A DNA stretch of 64,000 nucleotides from Fuerstiella marisgermanici (GCF_001983935.1 NZ_CP017641.1:3472001-3536000), one strand, 5' to 3'; numbered from the stretch's first letter, positions 1-9,536 are shown. Made by a program: numbers and translations. The notes: generated by a model from the sequence alone, not told the origin.

Positions 1-1628
1 AGATTCAGGTCGGCCAAACGCAGCGTCTGAATTTCGGCCGTCATGTTGTGAATACAAAAGATGCTTTGGCTGCGATCCTGACTCTGTCGCCAGAACGCAA
101 AGAATGGCTCCGTTAACTGCAAAGTGAACTGAGTCGCGCTGGGGTGAAAGCTGGGCTGCTGAGATCGGATGTGAACGCGCCGCAGAAGTTCGTTCGACAC
201 GATTGCCTGATTCGTCGACGAATCGCTTAACTGTTTTCTTAGCAGTTCGTCGTCCCACTTGTGACGGTTGATTGATCGGTTATGGCCGGTCCGATTCAAA
301 CCTTCTTCGTCGTTGGACGTCGCCAGAAGGCTGTGAATGTAAATCGCCGGAATCCCTTCCAGGCCCAGCATCACCGTCTGCGAACACATAAACCGGTCCA
401 CCTGCCAATCGTCTTCACCGTGAACGGTTCCTTTTAGTGCATCAAACAGCGACACGTTCAGTTCGTAAACACGCTCACTGCCATCGGCGCCTCGTCGAGT
501 CGAAATGCGGCCTCCAAATCGTCGGATGGCTTCGATCATCTGTAACTGTTCGTCGTCAGACAGCAAACCTTCGGCCGGTCGCATACCGATTCCGTCATGC
601 GAAGCCGTAAAGTTCAGATAGGTGCAGCCGAGCGGTGCTGGCGGCATGCTCATCATCCACCGCTTCAGGTATTCAGTTGTCCCGGTTAGCAGGGCGTGCA
701 CCAGCAACGGTGCGAGACTGAAGTTGTAGATCACATGAGCTTCGTTTCGGTTGCCGAAGTACGTCAGATTTTCATGATTCGGGACGTTCGTTTCGGTGAT
801 CAAAATCGTCCCCGGCGCGAAGCGGTCAAGAACACAACGAAGCAGTCGCACAACCTCATGAGTCTGAGGCAAATGGAGACATGTTGTGCCGGGTTCTTTC
901 CAAAGGAATCCGATGGCATCCAGGCGAAAGATCCGAACACCGTGCTCAAGGTACAATCGAATGACACGCAGAAATTGAAGCAGCACTTGCGGGTTGCGAA
1001 AATCCAGATCAATCTGATCGTGGCTGAAGGTACACCAAACGTGCCGCATTCCGTCCGGAGTTTCGGTCGGTCGCAACAACGGACTCGCGCGCGGCCTGAC
1101 AACCTGCGAAAGATCGTCCCCCGCATTTGCTTCGAAGAACCATGATGCTCCGGGTTCCTTTCCCTGCGTGTAGTTCTGGAACCATTCGCTTTGTGATGAG
1201 ACGTGGTTCACTACGAGGTCGGCCATCAGACGATAGGAATCCGCAATCGCGGTAATGTCTTCCCATTCGCCCAGCTCGTCATTCACGCGCATGTAGTCGA
1301 TGACAGCGAAACCGTCATCCGAACTAAACGGACAAAACGGCAGGATATGGACGCTGGAAATTGTGTCCTTAATGTGGTCGCTTAGAAACCGTTTAAGCGT
1401 GACCAGTGGAGCTTCGTCCGGCGCGACGATCGAGTCGCCGTACGTGATCAGCATGCAATCCGCTTCTGACCACAACTCAACATTAGGCGACGGGCTTCTC
1501 AGTTCGCCACGATCGAATTCGCCGGTGATCGCTCCAACAATCAGGTCTTCGTTGGCGTCGGGATACAGTCCGCTGATGTGCTGGAGAAGTTGAGCGTAGA
1601 AACTGGCAGACTGGAGGGGTGAAGGCAT
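1..1628 (-). CDS. GH13_18 sucrose-phosphorylase-like enzyme (3' end beyond window)
   Basis: Reading the minus strand from ATG at 1628 gives an open frame that runs off the left edge. It looks like glycoside hydrolase family 13 subfamily 18, whose members phosphorolyse sucrose, glucosylglycerol or glucosylglycerate to glucose-1-phosphate. Visible motifs are ILPFCPFSSDDGF and DLVVNHVSS, then the nucleophile block FRLDAIGFLWKEPGT, the acid/base region ITETNVPNHENLTYFGN and the transition-state Asp in ASHDGIGMRP. No signal peptide is seen, so it is probably cytoplasmic. The C-terminus is missing and the acceptor substrate cannot be decided. The family is clear; the exact activity is not. Confidence 0.85.
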   Translation of the reverse strand, partial: MPSPLQSASFYAQLLQHISGLYPDANEDLIVGAITGEFDRGELRSPSPNVELWSEADCMLITYGDSIVAPDEAPLVTLKRFLSDHIKDTISSVHILPFCPFSSDDGFAVIDYMRVNDELGEWEDITAIADSYRLMADLVVNHVSSQSEWFQNYTQGKEPGASWFFEANAGDDLSQVVRPRASPLLRPTETPDGMRHVWCTFSHDQIDLDFRNPQVLLQFLRVIRLYLEHGVRIFRLDAIGFLWKEPGTTCLHLPQTHEVVRLLRCVLDRFAPGTILITETNVPNHENLTYFGNRNEAHVIYNFSLAPLLVHALLTGTTEYLKRWMMSMPPAPLGCTYLNFTASHDGIGMRPAEGLLSDDEQLQMIEAIRRFGGRISTRRGADGSERVYELNVSLFDALKGTVHGEDDWQVDRFMCSQTVMLGLEGIPAIYIHSLLATSNDEEGLNRTGHNRSINRHKWDDELLRKQLSDSSTNQAIVSNELLRRVHIRSQQPSFHPSATQFTLQLTEPFFAFWRQSQDRSQSIFCIHNMTAEIQTLRLADLN

Positions 1629-1909
1629 AGAAAAACCATCAATGCAGAATTCATCCGCACATAAAAAAGTTGCAGTGAATCTCGCCTGCCTTGGGCCAGA
1701 TTATGCATGACAGATTCAGCTGCCGCAAGAGCGACTCGCCCGCTGCCATGAGGTTCGCACAACACGCAGGTGTTCTATTGCCTTCGACGCCGGGTAAAGT
1801 GTTCCGGCGAAAAACATGATGTATGCGTCACCGAACACAAGCACGACCTCCCGTAAGAGAAGCTCATGCCACCAACTGCTGGCGACTAAATAGATCCTTG
1901 TGAGCGATG

Positions 1910-2106
1910 AACCTCCGTAAGTCTAGCGGGCGCTTGTTAAGGTTGTTTGAGACAGGCATTCTGTCTCGGGAAAATGGTGTGCGAGGATTTGCCATCGTCG
2001 GAGCCGGTCGTCGGTTCGTTCACACTTGCCACGAATAGATGACCGAGCGGAGATGAAGGCAAATCCAGCTCCTTGCCTTTGTTGGTGAGGTTCGAGGGAA
2101 CTCCAC
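1910..2106 (+). repeat. Solo copy of an IS3-type element end, with hairpins
   Basis: About 197 bp strongly resembling 2891-3109, which forms the orfB-side end of the IS3 remnant. It starts at TGAACCTCCGTAAGT, carries a 7 bp hairpin (GAGACAG/CTGTCTC) and then a long hairpin closed by GGATTTGCC...GGCAAATCC. No transposase is attached, so it is a solo end or a small non-autonomous derivative. The rest of 1629-2206 shows no gene. Confidence 0.75.
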
Positions 2107-2206
2107 CAACGCGTATTTGCTAGCCCGACTCATTTTTTTCCTTGTTACAGGATTGCTCGCCGATTAGAGTCGAAACTCGAACACCACTTCAAAGGGCCTT
2201 TGGAAA

Positions 2207-2903
2207 ATGAAACTACACGTACGACTAAGTCTTACGCTCTTAATCGCGTCATTGATGACCACATCGGCACATGCTGAAATAATGACGACAAATCGCACCG
2301 GTTTTGGTAACTTCAGCATCCCCGCACACAATATTTTGGAGGGAATTGCAGGGAATTGCACCGACGTTCAACGACGGATCTTTATTTGGGGCTAGTGTCC
2401 ATCCGACCAGCGGCCCAATTTCATCGGTGACGAATGGCGACGTTGGATTCCGAGACTCTATCCACATTGCCACCGGCGGGATCATGACGATCGCTTTAGC
2501 TGAGCGGACGGATATCGACCAAATCAACAGCTACACAAGTTGGCGTTTCGATCGAATCGATCAGCGATATACGGTACTTTCGTCAACAAACGGCGTGACA
2601 TACACGCCAATTCCAGACGGCACCAACGTCAACCAAGATCACGCCGACCCTGACGTGGATGGCGAGCAACTTGTTGAGCTTACGTCACTTGGGCTTACGG
2701 GCGTCACTCACCTGCGGTGGGATTTCTCCGTTCCACAACCTGCTGGATTTGCCGCGTACTCCGAATTCGCCGCATTTGGCAGCCCGTCCATAGTGTCCAC
2801 AGTGCCGGAACCTTCAACCTTGTGCGTTCTAGTGTTTGGCTCATTGGGGGTTTGGGTTCGACGTCAGCGTTCACTGATGAAGTCGCATACTGAACTTCCG
2901 TAA
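2207..2903 (+). pseudogene. PEP-CTERM secreted protein, frameshifted by a 10 bp tandem duplication
   Basis: The start at 2207 encodes a signal peptide (MKLHVRLSLTLLIASLMT...AHA). The frame breaks at 2341-2360, where GGGAATTGCA occurs twice in tandem. Deleting one 10-mer joins ...NILEGIA to PTFNDGSLFGASVHPTSG and gives one frame to 2903. The C-terminus has VPEPSTLCVLVFGSLGVWV followed by basic RRQR, the PEP-CTERM sorting signal that exosortase recognises. The middle is beta-rich and unrecognised. The last codons and the TAA lie in the adjoining IS3 end, so the native C-terminus may have been replaced. As written the protein stops after 62 codons; slippage could restore it. Confidence 0.8.
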
Positions 2904-3116
2904 GTTTAGTGGGCGCTTGTAATGGTTGTTTGAGACAGGCATTCCGTCTCGGGAAAATGGTGTGTGAGGATTTGCCTTCGTCGGAGCCGGTCGTCGGCTC
3001 GTTCACACGTGCCACGAATCGATGACCGAGCGGAGATGAAGGCAAATCCGGTCGGCCACCATCGGTGGCACTGCCTTTGTTGGTGAGGTTCGAGGGAACT
3101 TCACCACCACGACCAG

Positions 3117-3328
3117 CTATCCCTGCTGCTCGAACTGTTCCGGACTCATTCCGCCAAGAGCTGAATGACGACGCACTCGGTTACAGAACACTTCGATGTA
3201 TTCGAAGATGCTCGCACGAGTTTCCTGCTGAGCAGCACACTCACGCTGCGCCTCACCTGCAGCACGTCACACATCAATGCGATCGGCCACTCTTCACGGT
3301 GCTGCTGAATGAACTGAAATCTCAGTTC
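3117..3328 (-). pseudogene. IS3-family OrfB remnant, catalytic core deleted
   Basis: The first part reads ELRFQFIQQHREEWPIALMC then DVLQVRRSV, the N-terminus of IS3 OrfB. After a frame change it jumps directly to [20 protein letters not shown] and [15 protein letters not shown], the OrfB C-terminus. The whole DDE integrase core between them is missing, so the product cannot be catalytic. Confidence 0.75.
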
Positions 3329-3354
3329 TATTCGTTCGCGAAGAAGGCCGTCGC

Positions 3355-3624
3355 TTATTTTAAGATGTCACGCTCCAGACGAAGACGTATGACTTCCTTT
3401 CGCAGACGAGTCAGCTCTTCCTGATCGCTCTCAGAAATCCCGGAATCCAATGCGGCCCCCTTCCCGTACTTCTTACGCCACGTTCGCAACAAATTATCAT
3501 TGATTCCCAGTTCACGAGCCGCCTGAGCGGTCGTGTAACCCTGATCCTCAACAAGTGACACCGCACTCCGACGAAACTCGTCGCTGTGCTTACGACGCAA
3601 TCGCTTCTCTAACTTATTCTTCAT
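3355..3624 (-). pseudogene. IS3-family transposase OrfA, slightly truncated
   Basis: 89 residues with the IS3 OrfA helix-turn-helix (RRKHSDEFRRSAVSLVEDQG, then TTAQAARELGINDNLLRTWR) and a leucine-zipper-like C-terminus ending ERDILK. A TAA follows where intact relatives usually continue KKATAFFA; the bases after the stop still read ATAFFANE, so a Lys codon probably became a stop. OrfA binds the IS ends and is normally frameshifted into OrfB. The remnant orfB means this copy cannot transpose itself. Confidence 0.75.
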
Positions 3625-3690
3625 CGTTAACGCTCCTTGCGTGCAATATTACACGCTTAATTGAGCGCCCACTATTCATAGGGTATTCCA

Positions 3691-3767
3691 GGTTCTGGCT
3701 CGTGGGAACCGGCCCACGTAGGACCAAAACCGATTTCCGCGGCCACAAGTCAGCGTGAAACGCTGTA
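3691..3767 (+). repeat. Dispersed ~77 bp repeat, copy 1
   Basis: Shares GGTTCTGGCTCGTGG and CCGCGGCCACAAGTCAG plus a small hairpin (CAGCGT-GAA-ACGCTG) with 47471-47547. It begins exactly where the IS3 remnant ends. Nothing else is recognised in 3768-3982. Confidence 0.55.
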
Positions 3768-3982
3768 AGAATGCAGAAACACGCTTCGGGCCAATCAGGT
3801 GCAGATCTTTTACGTTTTTTTTCGCAAGCGCGTCGTTCCCCGCTTAAAAAACGCGTCGAGCGCGGCCTTCCAATGGTTATCATGTCCGTGCGGCGCAATT
3901 GAATTTTCAATCATCAAGCGCGCTGCGTTCAAGAATCGTGCGTCAGTTCGAATCATTTCCCATTCGCAAACAAGCTCAGGCG

Positions 3983-5083
3983 ATGTCGATCAACCACCTA
4001 CTCTTTGGCTGCATCCTTGTAGCTTCGTCCTGCGTCGCGTCAGCTCAGGAAACGCGTTTGCGTCCACGAGTGACGTTCAGCCAGGTTTTGCGGCGTGAAG
4101 ATGCCAACAAGGACGGAAAAGTCACCAAGGAAGAATTCAAAGCTTCGCCAAAATTGTTTGAACGTTTTGATCGTGACGGAGATGGCGTGCTTACCAAAAC
4201 CGACTTTGCCGAAGCGGTAGCCCCACAGAACCGCCGCCGGATTGGGCAGAATGTCCCCGAAGACATGACCGTTCTTCGCGACGTCGTATTCGGCAAAGGT
4301 GGCGGCCGAGAGCTTACGATGCACATTGTGATGCCAAAGGAAAAAGCAACCGCCCCGGCACCGGTCTATGTGTGGATCCACGGCGGGGGATGGCTGGGCG
4401 GAAAAAAAGATGGTGGCATTGGCCAAACCGTTCCCCTGGTCCGCCGCGGATTTGTCGGCGCTACGATCGAGTACCGTTTGACTGGTGAAGCCGCATTCCC
4501 TGCGCAGATTGAAGACTGCAAATGTGCGATTCGCTACCTGCGAGCTCATGCCGAAACATACAACATTGACGCCGATCGAATCGCCGTCGGGGGCAGTTCT
4601 GCGGGCGGGCACCTTGCAGCGTTGCTCGGGACATCCGGCGGCGTCAAAGAACTGGAAGGCAGTGGCGGCTGGCCCGATCAATCCAGCACCGTGCAGGCAG
4701 TGGTTGATCTCTACGGACCAACGGATTTCAAAGCATTTGTCACGACAGAAGGGTTTGAAAGCCATAACCGAGCCGGATCGCCGGAATCGAAACTACTCGG
4801 CGGTGGTGAAGTGATCACCAATGTCGACGGTATCAAACGCGTTAATCCGATCACATACGTCGACGAATCGGATCCGCCGTTTTTGATCATTCACGGCACC
4901 AAAGACAGAACCGTTCCCGTGAATCAAAGCGAAGCCATTCACAAAGCACTGCAGGCCGCCAAAGTCAGCAGCAAGCTTCACGTAATCGAAGGAGCGGGCC
5001 ACGGTGGCCCACAATTTTCCGATCCCGAAATTCGTGCGATGCAGGTCGACTTCCTGACGAAGACGTTCGGAATCGACGAATAG
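3983..5083 (+). CDS. Exported EF-hand and alpha/beta-hydrolase fusion (esterase)
   Basis: Translation from ATG 3983 starts with a signal peptide (MSINHLLFGCILVASSCVASA). An upstream in-frame ATG at 3899 would bury that signal, so it is not used. Two EF-hand loops follow (DANKDGKVTKEEF and DRDGDGVLTKTDF), suggesting calcium binding. The C-terminal ~270 residues are a BD-FAE/acetyl-xylan-esterase-like hydrolase: oxyanion-hole HGGGW, nucleophile elbow GGSSAGG, acid Asp in HGTKDRTVP and His in GAGHGG. It probably removes ester groups from polysaccharide outside the cytoplasm. The substrate is unknown. Confidence 0.85.
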   Translation: MSINHLLFGCILVASSCVASAQETRLRPRVTFSQVLRREDANKDGKVTKEEFKASPKLFERFDRDGDGVLTKTDFAEAVAPQNRRRIGQNVPEDMTVLRDVVFGKGGGRELTMHIVMPKEKATAPAPVYVWIHGGGWLGGKKDGGIGQTVPLVRRGFVGATIEYRLTGEAAFPAQIEDCKCAIRYLRAHAETYNIDADRIAVGGSSAGGHLAALLGTSGGVKELEGSGGWPDQSSTVQAVVDLYGPTDFKAFVTTEGFESHNRAGSPESKLLGGGEVITNVDGIKRVNPITYVDESDPPFLIIHGTKDRTVPVNQSEAIHKALQAAKVSSKLHVIEGAGHGGPQFSDPEIRAMQVDFLTKTFGIDE

Positions 5084-5272
5084 TTTCCCGGCGTTCGTGT
5101 TCGTGTGCGCAAAAATCAGCACTCAGTTTGCGGCGTGCCGATCGTAAGCAAGCCGCTGCGGCGAATCGTTGCCGACGGCGCTGCCCGTGTTGGATGAAGC
5201 AGGACGCTTCACTGCCGAATACCAGCGGTTACGTGATTCATAGCTGAGACTCATCAACGGATGGCCGCGACG

Positions 5273-6703
5273 TCAATCTACTGATACCACAATTCGGCGA
5301 TAGCTGGTTAACGGTGGCGTCGCGTCGTCGGTGAGCGTCAAAATCACATGGAAGTTTTTTCCGGTGGCGTCGTCGGGAACCTGCACGATCGGCTGAGCGG
5401 TCTTCGCGTTCTGAATTGTGATCGTGTGGCTGCATGATCCAGGCTCATTGTAAATCCACCACGAATAGCCAAGTTGATCTCCATCAGGATCGGTAGAAGC
5501 GGCGGCGTTGAGCGTCAATTGATCGCCAGCCTTTGCCTTCAATTCGATAAGCCCGCGAGTCTTGTCTCCGTTGACGACAGCAACGGGATTGTGGTTGGCC
5601 TGGTCGTACGGCTTCACGCACCAGTCCATCCGTACGGCAAAGTCGTTCTGGAACGCTTCCCGCCAACGAAAGATCGCGCAGAACTCGTTGTTGTAAGCCG
5701 TCCCTTCGTACGTCCAGGAATCCTTCGCATCAGAAAACATGGCGTAGTCTCGATGCTGATCGAGCAGCGGATCTACCGTCTTGTTTCCTGTTCCGGTACG
5801 AATATTGGATTGACGGACCGCCGCGAACCGTCCGCCCCAGCCACCGAAATCGACGTGTTCGGGAAAGTGTAATCCGTTTGGAATGAGATAAAGAAACGAC
5901 GGTGTATCGCCCTCATGCAGATACTCGGCCGTCAGATACTGCTGCCCCAGCGGCCCGTGATCCGTTTGGACATTGTGTCGTACCCAATCGGCGTTGAAGA
6001 CTTCGTCGTTGCCGCCCCGAGTTTCCGGCCACTTGTTGAATGTCGGTGTCGTGCGCGAAATTCCTCGCCACTGTAATTCGGAGGAGATGAGTTTCACGTT
6101 TGGATAACGATGCGCGATATAGGCGAAACCTTCGTCCTGCAGAGCAATCTCATAGCCGCGAACCTTTGCGACGAATGCCTCGGCTTCGGCCTGCGTTCGG
6201 TCCATTCGAACCTTCATCACGGCTGCCGCGAGCGTGTTGCCGCCGCCCCACGCGCAAAACCACACGGGCCGTTCGTCGTCGCGGTCAATCAGAGAAATAA
6301 TGTGATTGACGGCTGCGTTGTCCAACTGCTTTGCCGCAGCCTCCATCCCATAGCCATCAACGCCAGAAAACGTGACCGCTCGCAACGACGCTGCATCAGG
6401 AAAGTCCTTCGAATGCCGTCGCAGATTGGGGACAACCTCTTCGTAAGCGTCGATCACTCGATGGATCGCGGCAATATCCGGGTCGCTCTTCTTCCAACAA
6501 CCCGTTGTCGCAACGATCCCTTCCACATCAAACTCGTTGGCGTACGTCAGGAAGCGAACCAACGATTCCTGATCAGCAGGCTCATTGGAAATGTCCGTCA
6601 AAATCACAACACGGTGCTTGTGCTGAGCCAGCGCTGCAGAGGGTAACGCAGAAAGAGCAATCGCCAATGCGCAGGCGAGAAGGCGGAAGATTGGACCGTT
6701 CAT
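5273..6703 (-). CDS. Secreted DUF1593-family (nucleoside-hydrolase-like) protein
   Basis: 476 residues with a signal peptide (MNGPIFRLLACALAIALSALP). The mature N-terminus RVVILTDISNEPADQESLVR resembles the Asp-rich pocket of nucleoside hydrolases, as in DUF1593 proteins, and is followed by the conserved block WFCAWGGGNTLAAAV. The last ~90 residues (LIELKAKAGDQLTLNAAAST then DPDGDQLGYSWWIYNEPG) form a PKD-like beta-sandwich. DUF1593 proteins are common in planctomycetes and are linked to glycan use, but no reaction is established. It lies 66 bp downstream of the M14 peptidase gene on the same strand, possibly co-transcribed. Confidence 0.8.
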   Translation of the reverse strand: MNGPIFRLLACALAIALSALPSAALAQHKHRVVILTDISNEPADQESLVRFLTYANEFDVEGIVATTGCWKKSDPDIAAIHRVIDAYEEVVPNLRRHSKDFPDAASLRAVTFSGVDGYGMEAAAKQLDNAAVNHIISLIDRDDERPVWFCAWGGGNTLAAAVMKVRMDRTQAEAEAFVAKVRGYEIALQDEGFAYIAHRYPNVKLISSELQWRGISRTTPTFNKWPETRGGNDEVFNADWVRHNVQTDHGPLGQQYLTAEYLHEGDTPSFLYLIPNGLHFPEHVDFGGWGGRFAAVRQSNIRTGTGNKTVDPLLDQHRDYAMFSDAKDSWTYEGTAYNNEFCAIFRWREAFQNDFAVRMDWCVKPYDQANHNPVAVVNGDKTRGLIELKAKAGDQLTLNAAASTDPDGDQLGYSWWIYNEPGSCSHTITIQNAKTAQPIVQVPDDATGKNFHVILTLTDDATPPLTSYRRIVVSVD

Positions 6704-6769
6704 GTGGGTTTCTATCGTTGGTTCTGCCAGGGGATCGGATTGAACTCCGCCAGTAATTTGTCAGTCCGC

Positions 6770-8011
6770 TTAATCGGCACTCGGATCACCGTTGAGATAC
6801 CTGGCGATCGTGAGTCCCAGTTGTTGGCCAACCGATTGATAACCCTGCTGCGTGCCTTCGGAACGATTCCAGGATGTTTCCAGCGTCATCGACACGACGT
6901 GCGGCGTTGTGTGGTTGCGAACCCAGTTGCTGCTGACTCGGTCGCGTTCTTCCTGAGTCTTGATGTAGCCAGTGAATCGGAACTCGGGTTCAATTCCTTC
7001 GATCAGACTTTCTGAGATCGCTCTCCAACGCATGTAGTTTCGTTGCTGCAGTTTCGGCAATCCGTCCATTTTAGGGGCGAAGTAGAACGGCTTTCGATCA
7101 TTGGGACCGGGGTTGTGCAGATCGATGAACGCGTCGAATCGGTGGCTGTTCAAAAGCTGTTTGATTTTGCTCTGAGCCGCCAGCACTTCCGGATAGATTG
7201 GCTTGTCGTCCCAGTCTCGATTGTGGTCACGAGGCACGGAAGCCTTTCCGCCGGCGCCGATGGCAACGTTATCGACGTCCATGATGGGGACGACATAAAT
7301 CGTGGCCTTGCTTCGTAAATCTGCGGCAATCGGATCGTCACTCGCCGCCCACCTCAGAAAACCCTGTGCAACCCAACTCGATCCGGCCTCCCACGCGTGC
7401 TGGCGTGCCTGAATCCAAATCGCAGACGGCCGGGCATCATCGCTTTCCTGCGCGCCGAATCGGATCGCGTTGACCGGGCGGTTGCCGCGTGTGCGAGCCA
7501 GTTCAAACACTTTGGCACCGGGAAGCGTTTCGGCAACTTCCTTCAAAAGCTTTTCTGCGTGCGATGGCAGGAACGGTGGTCCCCACCCGACCCACATGGT
7601 TTTCGCTGTGGCTTCAAACGTGTAAGTTGCCACGTTGTCTTTGCGATCGGGCTCAGGCGAGTGCCTCCAACTGACGTTGTCGTCGCTGATTGAAGCTCGA
7701 TCCGGCAGCAACCAGGATTGGCTAAGAACCTGGCGTTCGCGATACGGTGCGGGATTGGCACTCACGGACAGTTTGACCGGCGTGCCGACGCGCAGACCGT
7801 CCAATCGGCAATACCACCAGCACGGCCAACCACGATCCTGCCGTACTTCCGGTTGCAGATGCACAGATTGCTGTTCCGCGTCCGTGGAGATGATCACTGC
7901 TGATCCGCCGACGAAGTCTGCGGTCGCTTGCATCTGAGCTGCGGCACGGTCGCTGATGCAGATCAGGCCACAGAAAATCAGAAAGAGATTCAGGGGGTAA
8001 GTGTGCTTCAT
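6770..8011 (-). CDS. Exported M14-family zinc carboxypeptidase
   Basis: 413 residues with an N-terminal signal (MKHTYPLNLFLIFCGLICIS...AAAQ). A beta-sandwich-like region (about 30-150) resembles the N-domain of cytosolic carboxypeptidase-type M14 enzymes. The catalytic domain shows the zinc motif in QARQHAWEAGSSW (HxxE), the substrate-binding Arg in PRDHNRDWDDK and the third zinc His in FIDLHNPGP. A late ETSW may carry the general base Glu. It probably cleaves C-terminal residues from peptides in the periplasm. Confidence 0.8.
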   Translation of the reverse strand: MKHTYPLNLFLIFCGLICISDRAAAQMQATADFVGGSAVIISTDAEQQSVHLQPEVRQDRGWPCWWYCRLDGLRVGTPVKLSVSANPAPYRERQVLSQSWLLPDRASISDDNVSWRHSPEPDRKDNVATYTFEATAKTMWVGWGPPFLPSHAEKLLKEVAETLPGAKVFELARTRGNRPVNAIRFGAQESDDARPSAIWIQARQHAWEAGSSWVAQGFLRWAASDDPIAADLRSKATIYVVPIMDVDNVAIGAGGKASVPRDHNRDWDDKPIYPEVLAAQSKIKQLLNSHRFDAFIDLHNPGPNDRKPFYFAPKMDGLPKLQQRNYMRWRAISESLIEGIEPEFRFTGYIKTQEERDRVSSNWVRNHTTPHVVSMTLETSWNRSEGTQQGYQSVGQQLGLTIARYLNGDPSAD

Positions 8012-8261
8012 CGTATTCTGATCAGAAGAAGGTGCTACGTTGGAGTTGCTGAGCGGTTAATAACCGCAAAGCGGGTGTGCTCGACTTTGCCGTCGAAAAC
8101 GAACATCATAGCCGCGATGCAAGTTGGAATCTAAGAACGCCGTATAAAACCCGTGTGGCCGGGTTGTGGATCACTCAGGTTTTGGCAGGCGTCCCTGAAG
8201 CCAGTCCGCTACAATCGCGAGACTGGGTTTGAAAATTTCTTGAACAGGCGAGTTTCAAAGA

Positions 8262-9536
8262 ATGCAAAGACGTTCGTTTCTTCATGCGGCTGGTTTGGCT
8301 CTGGCTGGCGCGAGTTTGCAGGCAGCGGCTCCGGCGAGGGCTCCGCGAATTCTGTTGCGGTCCAGCTGGCAAACATTCAACATTGGTGACATCGCGCACA
8401 CGCCAGGCGTGCTGAGACTTTTGACGACTTACTTGCCCGATGCCGAAGTTACACTGTGGCCAAGCCGGATCGATCAGGGCGTCGACAAGATGTTGATGGC
8501 TCAATTCCCCAAGCTTAAGATTGCTCAAGATCAGGCGGCCAGGTCGCAAGCCTTCGACGAATGTGATTTTCTGTTGCACGGTTCTGGCCCATCACTGGTT
8601 GCCCAGCGGCACGTTGAAGAATGGACCCAAAAGACAGGCAAGCCGTACGGTGTGTACGGAATCACGTTACCGCAACGCAGATCCACTTCCAGCAAGGACG
8701 AATCGCAGGACGCACTGCGAAAAACCGTCGACGTCCTGAGCGGTGCGGAATTCGTATTCTTTCGGGAATCGAAGTCACTGGCGTTCGCGAAGTCGCTTGG
8801 TTGCAAGTCTCCGGTGATGCAGTTCGCTCCCGACGGCGCTTTCGCCTGCGACCTGCGTCAGGAGGAAAAAGCGGAAGCATTCCTTCAGCAGCATGACCTT
8901 CAAACCGGTAAATTCCTGTGCTGCATTCCGCGGCTTCGCTATACGCCCACATGGACGGTCCCTTCCAAGAAAAGGCCCTTCGATCCCGTGCGACATGGTC
9001 GTAATGAAGAAATGAAGGAGCATGACCACGCACCGCTACGCCAGGCAATTGCCGAGGTCGTTCGCCAGACAGACTTAAAAATCCTGATCTGTCCGGAAGA
9101 CCAGTCACAAATGAAGATCGGCAAAGAACTACTGCTGGACAAACTTCCGGAAGACGTGCGTCCACGTGTTGTGTGGCGGCCCAACTATTGGCTGACGGGC
9201 GAAGCGGTCAGCACCTACGTTCGCAGCGCCGGGTTGTTCGGCAACGAAATGCACTCACCCATCATGTGTATCGGTCACGGCGTTCCAGCGATCGTCTGCC
9301 GATTTAGTGAGCAGACCGTCAAGGGGTTCATGTGGCAGGACATCGGACTCGACGACTGGCTGTTTGACCTCGATGACGAGGCTCAGGTGGCCAAAGTGGT
9401 ACCAACCGTTTTAGACATGGCAAAGAATCCAAAAGCGGCTCGGGAAAAGGCAGCCAAAGCCCGCGCAGTTGTCGAACAACGCCAGCGAGAAACCATGATG
9501 GTGCTATCGCAAACGTTGGGTGACTCTCGCGAGTGA
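8262..9536 (+). CDS. Polysaccharide pyruvyl transferase-family protein with Tat-like leader
   Basis: 424 residues. The start [19 protein letters not shown] has a twin-arginine-like leader. The body fits the polysaccharide pyruvyl transferase fold: [15 protein letters not shown] near the start, [19 protein letters not shown], and a late [20 protein letters not shown] block typical of the C-terminal half. Known members transfer pyruvate from PEP to sugars in the cytoplasm, so an export signal is unexpected; planctomycete paralogues may have another role. It is divergent from the M14 gene across 250 bp that probably holds both promoters. Confidence 0.75.
   Translation: MQRRSFLHAAGLALAGASLQAAAPARAPRILLRSSWQTFNIGDIAHTPGVLRLLTTYLPDAEVTLWPSRIDQGVDKMLMAQFPKLKIAQDQAARSQAFDECDFLLHGSGPSLVAQRHVEEWTQKTGKPYGVYGITLPQRRSTSSKDESQDALRKTVDVLSGAEFVFFRESKSLAFAKSLGCKSPVMQFAPDGAFACDLRQEEKAEAFLQQHDLQTGKFLCCIPRLRYTPTWTVPSKKRPFDPVRHGRNEEMKEHDHAPLRQAIAEVVRQTDLKILICPEDQSQMKIGKELLLDKLPEDVRPRVVWRPNYWLTGEAVSTYVRSAGLFGNEMHSPIMCIGHGVPAIVCRFSEQTVKGFMWQDIGLDDWLFDLDDEAQVAKVVPTVLDMAKNPKAAREKAAKARAVVEQRQRETMMVLSQTLGDSRE

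Larger units (their letters stand above)
2891..3690 (-). mobile_element. Degenerate IS3-family element
   Basis: The ends are imperfect inverted repeats sharing TAGTGGGCGCT (left 2891-2917, right 3664-3690). On the minus strand the element holds orfA, an internally deleted orfB and about 200 bp of noncoding, hairpin-rich sequence at the orfB-side end. At 800 bp it is much shorter than an intact IS3 element (1.2-1.5 kb). The noncoding end is repeated as a solo copy at 1910-2106. Confidence 0.75.

Noticed and set aside
4040..4765. 241-codon frame antisense to the esterase
   Set aside because: The opposite strand has signal peptide, EF-hands and catalytic motifs; the antisense frame has none.
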